Origin: Botryotinia globosa | Lineage: Eukaryota; Ascomycota; Leotiomycetes; Helotiales; Sclerotiniaceae | DNA length: 64,000 nucleotides | Reading direction: 5' to 3' | NCBI GenBank assembly: GCA_014898425.1 | Contig: RCSZ01000006.1 | Coordinates: 1,984,001 to 2,048,000, forward strand | Shown here: one piece after another, positions 56,295 to 64,000 of the stretch | How the letters are laid out: every line of letters begins with the position of its first letter | Numbering within the stretch: position 1 is the stretch's first letter | Notes under the pieces: generated by a model | What the model was told of the DNA's origin: nothing | Seen by the model: only the letters and a program-made list of their open reading frames with translations | The model's database searches: none | Program-made: the position numbers and the translations under genes

Positions 56295-57863
56295 ATGTCT
56301 CCTCAAAATTCTTACATGGGACTGCGCGGCAGAGCCCTGAGAATTGCTCAGATTGCTTTTATCGTCGGGCCAGGCTTCACATTGTTTGGTTACAACCAAG
56401 CTGGTCTTGGCCCCTTAGCGACACTTCATAGTTGGGCACATCAATTCCCATCACTGGACACGGTCAACACGACCGGCCCACTCAAATCACACAACTCGAT
56501 CAACAGCGGTGCCGTCATTGCATCTTTTCAAATTGGATCTTTAATGGGTGCCTTATCATGTATATTTTTAGGAGATCTTCTAGGTAGACGGAGGACTATC
56601 TTTCTCGCTGCTTTCTTGACTCTCATTGGCCAAGTTCTTCAAGTTTCGGCTTACAACATAATTCACTTCGTTATCGGCCGAGTGGTATTGGGCTTGGGAG
56701 TTGGAGAGATTAGTGTTATGATACCGGTCTGGCTAGCAGAATGTTCACCCGCGGCTCACAGAGGGCGAGATGTTGTCACTGCAGGTATCTTTTTGTGTTT
56801 CGGCTATTCTGTGTGTAACTGGATAGACTTCGCATTTTACCACCTTCCAAACACGAATTTACAGTGGAGATTACCTTTGGCAATCATATCTCTACCACTT
56901 TCACTCGTTATGATGGCCATAGTCTTTCTTCTTCCCGAATCTCCTAGATGGTTAGTTAGTGTTGGGAAGACAGCCGAGGCTACCAAGAATCTATCAGTGA
57001 TCAAGGATCTTTCCGTTGAAGATGATCGCATTCGCTTCGAAATTGCCCAGATCGAGTCATCGCTTGAATTTGCGACGGAAAATAGTACATCACTCTTGCA
57101 GCTTTTCTCCAAGGACGACAAGGAGAGGTTACTTTATCGATTTGTGCTATGCATATTCCTACAATTCGTTCAGCAGATGTGTGGAGGTAATCTCATTTCG
57201 GTCTACGCATCAACCATCTTCCAGCAAAATCTCAACTTGGAAGTCAGCTTGGCCAAGATCCTGGCTGCTTGTGCCCTAACCTGGAAATTCCTTTGTTGTT
57301 TCATCGCTTTTGTCGCCATTGATCGATGGGGTCGTCGCGCGGTATTCATCATTAGTGGCGTCGGCATGTCAATGTGTATGCTCTCCTTGGCTGTCAGCAC
57401 TAGTTTCCCCTCCTCAAACAAGAGTGCCGCTATCGCTTCTGCATTCTTCATTTTCCTATTCAACTTCTTCTATCCTATCGGATTCCTGGGTGCCAATTTC
57501 TTATATTGCAGCGAGATTGCTCCAGTCCGACTTCGCGTGGCAATGAATTCAGTCTCAACTGCCAATCATTGGCTATGGAACTTTGTTGTGGTTATGGTGA
57601 CACCGGTCGCCATCGATACCATCGGATATCGCTACTATATCATGTACACGATTATCTCGGCACTTATTCCCATCTCAGTGTATTTTTTCTATCCGGAGAC
57701 GATGAATCAGAATTTAGAAACTCTCAACAATTTGTTCAGAGATGCACCTTCAACCCTCAAGGTGGTATCATTATCACTCAAGGTGCCACGTGGTGAATTG
57801 GATGAAGAACCATCGGGCAAGGCAGAGTATGGTGGAGGGGTGGAGCAAGTTGAAAAGGTATAA
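56295..57863 (+). CDS. MFS sugar (or sugar-acid) transporter
   Basis: A single-exon frame of 522 residues with about twelve hydrophobic segments. Sugar-porter signatures are present: GDLLGRRR between helices 2 and 3, FVIGRVVLGLGVGEISVMIP, AECSPAAHRGRDV, the loop motif LPESPRWLVSVGK at about residue 220, IDRWGRR in the second half, and YFFYPETMNQNLETLNNLF near the C-terminus in place of the usual PETKGxxLE. The segment QQMCGGNLISVYAS in helix 7 corresponds to the QQxxGxN substrate region, with changes. Located in the plasma membrane; proton symport is usual. Substrate unknown: members take up hexoses, quinate, lactose or sugar acids. It sits next to the GAPDH paralog and tartrate/glycerate genes, so an organic-acid or sugar-acid substrate is possible. 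Confidence 0.92.
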   Translation: MSPQNSYMGLRGRALRIAQIAFIVGPGFTLFGYNQAGLGPLATLHSWAHQFPSLDTVNTTGPLKSHNSINSGAVIASFQIGSLMGALSCIFLGDLLGRRRTIFLAAFLTLIGQVLQVSAYNIIHFVIGRVVLGLGVGEISVMIPVWLAECSPAAHRGRDVVTAGIFLCFGYSVCNWIDFAFYHLPNTNLQWRLPLAIISLPLSLVMMAIVFLLPESPRWLVSVGKTAEATKNLSVIKDLSVEDDRIRFEIAQIESSLEFATENSTSLLQLFSKDDKERLLYRFVLCIFLQFVQQMCGGNLISVYASTIFQQNLNLEVSLAKILAACALTWKFLCCFIAFVAIDRWGRRAVFIISGVGMSMCMLSLAVSTSFPSSNKSAAIASAFFIFLFNFFYPIGFLGANFLYCSEIAPVRLRVAMNSVSTANHWLWNFVVVMVTPVAIDTIGYRYYIMYTIISALIPISVYFFYPETMNQNLETLNNLFRDAPSTLKVVSLSLKVPRGELDEEPSGKAEYGGGVEQVEKV

Positions 57864-60011
57864 TTTTGAAGAGTTTACAAATTGTATAGTAGTAAATTTT
57901 AACCTTCAACTCAATTACAATATTGCTATCAAGTTACCGAACTGATTCAATTGGTTCAATCTTCGTCTACTTACTAGTGTGTTCAACTTTCAAACCTAGC
58001 TACGCTTCCTCTCTTTGAACCTTTATATCCCAAGACTTTAGCCTCCGAAAAAATCATGATTTTTTCTGTAAATTTTCATGTTAAACAGGCATACTATCTT
58101 AAAACCAATGATCAAGCACCAAATTCATATTCACTCTACCGACACCTCACTTATCAGACATCCACTTCACTCATTTCCACACACTATAAAATCCACTGAA
58201 TCTCCATCCATGGCACTCTCGATACAAAGAACCACACCTGCCATCAAAGATCGGTAAGAGGTTAGCCAATTCGGATCCTGGAGTCAAATATCCACTCAAA
58301 CCTTTCCAAGCATCTCCTCTGATCTTACAATTCCTCAAACCATCTCTCAACGCCATTACCGACATGCAATATCGTTCCGCTGTCATTAATTCTCATCACC
58401 TATCACTATTATCCACAATCCCCCCTATCATCTAATTCCCAATTATCAGTAGGTATCAGATTCGCAAAATCTCACTCCCAAATCCCTATTACCATCTCCC
58501 CTACCAAAAAAGTAACCAGTTACACACTCCCAATCCCCAAAGTCTTTCTTCCCATCTCGAGAATGCCCCTGAATTCTTCCACTTTTGTAATCAAGTATTC
58601 ATGATATTGGGATTCTCACTGCCCAACAATCATTTATATACCTAGAACTCTCGAATCAAGAGTCAAGACCTCCGCTTATTTCTCTCCTTTCCATGATTCA
58701 CTGAAAGCTTCAATTCATTGGCTTTGATTTCCGCATGTTTCCTCATTTGATAAATCTTTCACACCTCTCTATTACCTATATAAAGCTTTCTTCTTGTGTG
58801 AAGTGTACTCAGATTCACATCAAGCTAACTGTACAACAAAGAACACACTGAAATCACAGAATTTCTCTTCTTCTTCTTCTTCTCCAATCAGTATTCTATT
58901 AATCATCCTATTCATAACCATAGTCCATTCTCATTTATTCTACTATCACTATCTATCAACATTATCTTCCCTCCTTATTTTCACTACTACTCTCTTATTC
59001 ATCTGATCAACTTTCCTATCATCGATTTCCAAAATAAATTTCATCATTCCCCGACATCTACATATATCACTTACTCCCTATCTCAGCACTCATAGCAAAG
59101 CCCTTATTCTTTTTCCCCTTTCCCTAAGCCTCAAATCTCACACATATGTACAGTTTCGCTTATCCACATTAGCTTTGCGAATATTTCTTTTCCGTAAATC
59201 CCCTTCTCATTTCTAATATATACTACTAATCCAATATCTCCCCCTTTCCCTTCCCCTTCCCCATCTCCTTCCCAATCCCTAAATTTCCCAACCCCAACCC
59301 CAATCTATCACAAACTCAGACCAACCAGCCAATCAATCAACCCAAATCTCTCCTCTCCTCTCCTCTCCTCTTCAAAATCCCCTCCTTTCCTATCCCCATC
59401 CCCATCCCTATCCCCATCTCCATCCCCATCCCTAATCCAAAAATCTCAACTTCCTAAATCTCCTCTACTTTCCATCTCCCCACCATTCCACCCAATCACT
59501 TTACCCCGCTTCTCTTCCACTCTTCCACTCATCCACACTCGCTCTCTCACTCACTCACTCACTTACTTACTCACTCACTCACTCACTCAGAACTTTACAA
59601 TCTCACAACCTCCACCATCATAATCAAAAATAATCATCAATATTCACTCAGATTCAACTCAACACATTGACAATTTTTATATCCATATTTATATTTAGTT
59701 TTATGTGCATAGATAATCCTATATCTAGACCTAACCCCAATCCCTCTTGAATTTCCCAATAAAGAGAATCCCATGAAATGCTTCCCAAATTCCCAAAAGC
59801 AGATACTCAATATTCCCGCTATGTATATTTATGTGATATGATATAATATGATATGCTCATTAAACCAAATCCCAAAAATGCTCCGTTTATTCATGCATGC
59901 TTGCTCGTTCATATCTTCGTGTATAAAATTCCATCCATCTCATTCAACTCATCACCACCATCCAAATTATCATATCAAATCGCGACTTCATCCCAGCTCA
60001 TCTCCTTCGCA
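57864..60011. other. Long pyrimidine-rich non-coding region
   Basis: From about 58700 to 60010 the plus strand is strongly biased to C and T, with CTCACTCACT repeats (59545-59588), TCCTCTCCTC repeats (59348-59371) and CCATCCC repeats (59396-59432). Open frames such as 59848-60114 are by-products of this composition. On the minus strand this would be a purine-rich 3' flank of the hypothetical gene at 60012-61838. No gene supported. Confidence 0.55.
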
Positions 60012-61838
60012 TCAAACTTCCCCCCAAGCACCCATTCCCGCACCACCTCCTCCTCCTACAACCACACTCCCCCTCGTACTGCTCCCTCCCAAACTCCCTC
60101 CAATATCCCAATAATGTCTCGAACTTCCACTTCCAATTCTCAAACTCTTGAGTGTTCCACCAATCGGTACCCCACCACTTCCCAATCCCATTCCTTTCCC
60201 CAATCCACCTAACACTAGACCTACTCCACTCTCACTTGATCCTCTTCTTCCCACAACCCCTCTCTTTCTCACTCCTCCATTATTTGCCTTGAGGTTAACA
60301 AGCGGATGATGAGCTCTCACTCTCGCTACTCTCGCCAATGAATCTGCTGTATTCTCCACAGCCAAATTTTCTCTCGTACTTTTCGATAATACTGAACCAG
60401 AACTCGAAGCAGTTGGAGCCGGTACGTTATCGCTTCGACTAGTAAATCTACCTTTCAAGTAACGGAAGACCATTTTAATATCCAAATCTCTTTCCCATTC
60501 TTCCCTTGTGATAGGAGCACTATATGATTGTCTTGGTGTTGAATCCTCCAATTCTTCTACTTTACTTTGCTTTGGGATCGATATCGGTTGAGGAATTGTA
60601 GGATGGAATTCTAGATCGTGGTCGGTATTCAGAGTTGAGGCGAGATGATCTTCTTGTTCTTGGTCTAGTTCCAGATCCGGTAGAGGAATACCCGTGGCTA
60701 TACTTGAATTGCTGCTCGATGCTGATTCTGGGATGACGGGTAGACCTGCATAGGGAAGGGGTGTCTGCTGAGATTGGAGATATGTTGTAAAAGCACCAGG
60801 ATGATCTGAGAGTTGATTAACCAGCAACCCCAATTCGCGAGCTATTCGTTCAAGGAGTCTATATTCCCATGAACCCTTATCAGGTTGTGTGACTGTGGCG
60901 GGAATAGGTATGGCTCTTCCCGATACTTTTGATAGTTCTTCTTCTATCGGTAGAGATTCGCCAAAGATGATTGAAAGGAGATCATCATCGATACCCATTA
61001 GATCTCGTATAACCCTTCGAGTGAGTCTGTTCCATAAACTATCATTTTCGCGTGTAATCGTTGGGGCTGGTTCTGCTTCGACATTATTTAACGTAGCCAA
61101 GTCCTCCTGTTCCTTATCTTCAACAACAGTACTCCTCTTTTCGCTAGACATAGATTGTTTCCTCCTTCTAGTCTCCCGTTGTATCTCATCTACCAAAGCT
61201 CGACTCTGTTCCAGCCTCCAAATTTCAATCCTCCTTGTCCTTTCCATTTCTGCCGCTTTCTCACTCTCCAAAGCCATTTCTCCGATTTCCAAACTTTCTC
61301 TCCTCCTCTTAACTCTCCTCGGATTGTACTGCTCGAATGCATATAAATGCTGTTGAACATCCTCGCCAATCCCATCGACCCTAAAACTTCCAAGGCCATC
61401 GTGCTTTGGTAACACAGGACCCTCCTCATCTTCCCTATTGCCATAAACACTTGGATCCGTCCGAAACTCATGTAAATGACTATCCAATGAATCCAATTCA
61501 GCATCCTCATTATCATCCTCTGTTTGCGCATCCACATCCTCATCTACGTCATGATCATCATAAATTCCATAACTCCTCGCCGCAGTTTCTAAACTTCCAA
61601 AATCACTAATTCTTGAATGACCAGCTGTGCGCGTTCCCCTCGTTCTCCCTGTACTAGCTGTATAGGTACCCTCTGTAAAACTTGGCGCAGCCGGTGAAAA
61701 TAACACCCATTCTTGACTTGCTTCTAAACGCCCATTTGTCTCTTGCGAATTTGGTTGACTTCGCGTCTGCGAATTTGCATCTTGATTCGGTTGTGTAAAC
61801 GTTCGAGGGACATGATGTGTAGGTTGTCTAAATGCCAT
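60012..61838 (-). CDS. Conserved-looking hypothetical protein, 608 residues
   Basis: A single long frame on the minus strand starts at ATG 61838. I do not recognise the family. The N-terminal 90 residues are polar and Gln/Thr/Ser-rich; residues about 95-125 are acidic (DDHDVDEDVDAQTEDDNEDAE); a basic cluster RRVKRRRE near 175 could be a nuclear signal; residues about 180-235 are a charged helix, probably coiled coil. A folded-looking part follows (NRLTRRVIRDLMGIDDDLLSIIFGE and YRLLERIARELGLLVNQL, about 275-350), then REEWERDLDIKMVFRYLKGRF near 450. The C-terminus is Gly/Ser-rich and contains a run of glycines at about 590-600. Length, absence of stops and ordered composition argue for a real nuclear or cytoskeletal-type protein. 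Confidence 0.8.
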   Translation of the reverse strand: MAFRQPTHHVPRTFTQPNQDANSQTRSQPNSQETNGRLEASQEWVLFSPAAPSFTEGTYTASTGRTRGTRTAGHSRISDFGSLETAARSYGIYDDHDVDEDVDAQTEDDNEDAELDSLDSHLHEFRTDPSVYGNREDEEGPVLPKHDGLGSFRVDGIGEDVQQHLYAFEQYNPRRVKRRRESLEIGEMALESEKAAEMERTRRIEIWRLEQSRALVDEIQRETRRRKQSMSSEKRSTVVEDKEQEDLATLNNVEAEPAPTITRENDSLWNRLTRRVIRDLMGIDDDLLSIIFGESLPIEEELSKVSGRAIPIPATVTQPDKGSWEYRLLERIARELGLLVNQLSDHPGAFTTYLQSQQTPLPYAGLPVIPESASSSNSSIATGIPLPDLELDQEQEDHLASTLNTDHDLEFHPTIPQPISIPKQSKVEELEDSTPRQSYSAPITREEWERDLDIKMVFRYLKGRFTSRSDNVPAPTASSSGSVLSKSTRENLAVENTADSLARVARVRAHHPLVNLKANNGGVRKRGVVGRRGSSESGVGLVLGGLGKGMGLGSGGVPIGGTLKSLRIGSGSSRHYWDIGGSLGGSSTRGSVVVGGGGGAGMGAWGEV

Positions 61839-63603
61839 CTTTGGTATGTTGAACAGATGGAAATAAATACCAATAAGATGTTAGTCTAAAATCTCCTTCG
61901 TAATAGAACTGAAACAATCGCAGTAGGTTGTAATGAGACCGTTTGAATATTTCGTCTTTAGTCGTATGACTTTGTCAATAGAGGGGTTCGAGTCTCGTGT
62001 GATTTTGAACGAGAATAGAGTTGTACGACGACCGGAGAGTCTAGTGGATTAGATACTCTAGTTGGATAAGGCGACTGTATAGACTTAAGTCTTGACGGAT
62101 GATTTTGACGTATAAGTAAGTATCTCTCTCGGGACTCGACAGGCAAATTCCACAGGGCTCTCTGGATGATAAGATTCTAGTTCTAGTACTCCCCCGCGTC
62201 TCTACAAGGCATGTCCTTTGATGAATCAAACTCGAAGAGAATAGAAATGCAGAACCAATAAATAGAATGTCAAAAACTTCATTCCTCAAGATATGGTAGC
62301 AATAAATCAATAAATATCAATGTACGTACAGTACTCGACAATACGTACCAAGTACAAACGAGTCGTGTCTGCTAGTGCAAGATCAACGGTTAAACCCACT
62401 GGCGTGACTGAACTCAAAATGGATAAGTAGCAAGTACAGCACGCATACACGTGGACGGGTGGATAAGACTTGTTTTTGGATAAGGAATGGTGGAAGAGGT
62501 GGGCTTCGGTGGGGTTTGGATATCAATGTCTCGGATCAAAGAGGTGGGAGAGGTGGGAGAGGTGATGGATCAGTGACTGACAGATGAAAGGAAAAGGAAT
62601 GATCGAGTCAGACTCAAAGTAAAGTTGGCTTATTACCTGATACTGGCGAGTAATAATGAACTGATTGTCTAATATCTTCATATCTGAATTTTCCCTTGAC
62701 TCTGTTTCATTGAGATTAGATAATCTACCTAGGTAATCATATGTTCCTATGCATAGGTAGGTAGGTAGGTAGATAGATAGATAGACAGATAAATAGACAG
62801 ACAGACAGATAGATAGATAGTCAGCTTCTCCCATCATCTTCCGTACTCGTACCGTTCTTGTGTCTTATCATCCCTTCCTTTCAAGTTTCAACACAGTTGG
62901 ATATGCATCATCGACCTAATCCGTCCGCCATCAGCCATCAGCCATCAGCCATCATCTATCAACTACCAAACCAGCCGCGATAAGCAAAAAAATCTCTCAA
63001 AATAGTATCCCACAATGGTGCAGCCGCAGTCATGCCAGCCAATCAATTCGGTATGAGAGCGTTTGAGACGAGAGGCTAGTTTATGAAGGGAATAGTCTTC
63101 AAGGCCCAAGATTTTTGCTGGATGAAAAGATCCGGAAAAATCATGTCCATTGCCACGACTTGCTGATCTAAGAAAACTTAAAAGAGGCAAGAAGACTTGG
63201 TAATGTTGTCATGATTGTCGTGATTGTCATATTGCATTGTTAGTTTTTGGTTTCATTTCAAGCGGCCCGAAATACCACTTCAGATTACCTCTCTCGTCTT
63301 AGCTGCTGAGTTGTGAGCTGACACGAACTCTTGATTGTCGTCCCTTACACGACCCTGAAATGTTAGATATCACGAAAAAGAAACAATCTTCATGTCGTCA
63401 GTATCACAGAATAGTCACATCACCAACTAGTCAGATATGGAAAGTAACATGATGAGTTTTTGAAAGTCGTAGAATCAATTCCTTAGGTACAATGATTAGG
63501 ATTTGTGTCTGCCACTGTATGTGACACCATGCTAATCCAGCCATTGCAAATGTACGCCTTTCTGATCATACCCCGAAATTCCCTTTGATATCAACAACTC
63601 GAT
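61839..63603. other. Intergenic region with simple repeats
   Basis: Non-coding. Contains (TAGG)n/(TAGA)n near 62757-62820, CCATCAG repeats near 62930-62955 and GAGGTGGGA repeats near 62540-62563. The last part is the 3' flank of the ribosomal protein gene. No gene supported. Confidence 0.5.
62757..62820. repeat. (TAGG)n/(TAGA)n/(CAGA)n microsatellite
   Basis: Compound tetranucleotide tract GGTAGGTAGGTAG followed by ATAGATAGATAG and ACAGACAGACAG units. Confidence 0.93.
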
Positions 63604-64000
63604 TTATGCCTCAGTCTCGAAAGCAGCTGGGAAACGTCTCATGTTATCGGCCAACTTGCCGTGGTTGGACAAGAATTGAACATATGCACCATCGACCAAA
63701 ACCTTTCCACTTTGCTTCTTCTCCATATATTCCTCACGGCGGAGAGGAGTGAAACCCCAGTTCTTGGAAACAATGATCTTTTGGCGACCTGGGAACTTGT
63801 ATTGGGATCTGCGGAGGGCCTCGAGAGCGTTGGGGCGGACTAAACAGTTATTAGAGGGTTGTAGATGTGAAAGATCTTGAATGTGAACTTACAAGAGTCA
63901 CGAGTTCTGATGGACAAGATAATTTGACCAATGTTGACACGTGCGACAGTTCCGTTTGGCTTACCCCAAGCACCACGCATACCAGTTTGCAATCTATCGG
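63604..64000 (-). CDS. 60S ribosomal protein L10 (uL16), 3' part, cut by window edge
   Basis: Two minus-strand exons, one running from the window edge (64000) to 63893 and the last from 63839 to the stop at 63604, separated by a 53-bp intron (GTAAGT to TTTAG). The translation includes [20 protein letters not shown] and [13 protein letters not shown], then [37 protein letters not shown] and a final [12 protein letters not shown]. This is the conserved C-terminal half of eukaryotic uL16, which sits near the peptidyl-transferase centre and is one of the last proteins to join the 60S subunit. The 5' exons lie beyond the window. Intact as far as seen. Confidence 0.95.

Noticed and set aside
59848..60212. 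Ser/Pro-rich frames on the plus strand
   Set aside because: They follow from the pyrimidine-rich composition and partly overlap the opposite-strand hypothetical gene.
61920..62010. tRNA-like B-box GGTTCGAGTCTC
   Set aside because: No A-box at the right distance and no cloverleaf could be built.

Overview
This window is nuclear DNA from a filamentous ascomycete, most likely a leotiomycete close to Botrytis, Sclerotinia or Monilinia. The reasons are short introns with GT-AG ends, typical Pezizomycotina gene families (HET, RCR, LaeA-like methyltransferase, Zn2Cys6 regulators, tannase, WSC proteins, tyrosinase) and AT-rich islands that look like transposons mutated by RIP (repeat-induced point mutation). 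The genus is an inference.

Layout. 1-6.4 kb: sparse, one or two small doubtful genes. 6.4-7.9 kb: FAD amino-acid-oxidase-type protein. 8.3-10.9 kb: broken minus-strand gene(s) of unknown function. 11.3-16.3 kb: large DEAH/RHA-type RNA helicase with a presequence-like N-terminus. 19-19.5 kb: RCR-type membrane protein. 21.8-32.2 kb: a gene graveyard with a HET pseudogene, a GH3 beta-glucosidase fragment head-to-head with a tannase fragment, an hAT-like element with a perfect 8-bp target duplication, and a decayed quinoprotein/WSC gene split by another hAT-like element that itself carries a MITE. 33.4-35.7 kb: LaeA-like methyltransferase tail-to-tail with a frame-broken SnoaL-like gene. 36.4-37.4 kb: second copy of the first hAT-like family. 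39.2-45.9 kb: secreted tyrosinase, two TIR elements and a P-type copper ATPase with a cysteine-cluster N-terminus. 46.6-57.9 kb: glycerate kinase and tartrate/D-malate dehydrogenase in divergent orientation, two wrecked transcription-factor genes, a divergent GAPDH and a sugar-type MFS transporter. 60-61.8 kb: conserved-looking hypothetical protein. 63.6-64 kb: 3' part of the ribosomal protein uL16 (L10) gene.

How the genes may work together. The most interesting functional idea is 46.6-57.9 kb: uptake (MFS transporter), oxidation/decarboxylation of tartrate or D-malate, phosphorylation of the resulting D-glycerate to 3-phosphoglycerate, and a dedicated GAPDH could form a plant-organic-acid catabolic cluster whose local regulators are broken. 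The second idea is a copper module, with a secreted tyrosinase close to a copper-pumping ATPase. Both are inferences from neighbourhood. The transposon structures were read directly from terminal repeats and target duplications. Exon boundaries were chosen by frame, splice signals and family consistency, without transcripts.
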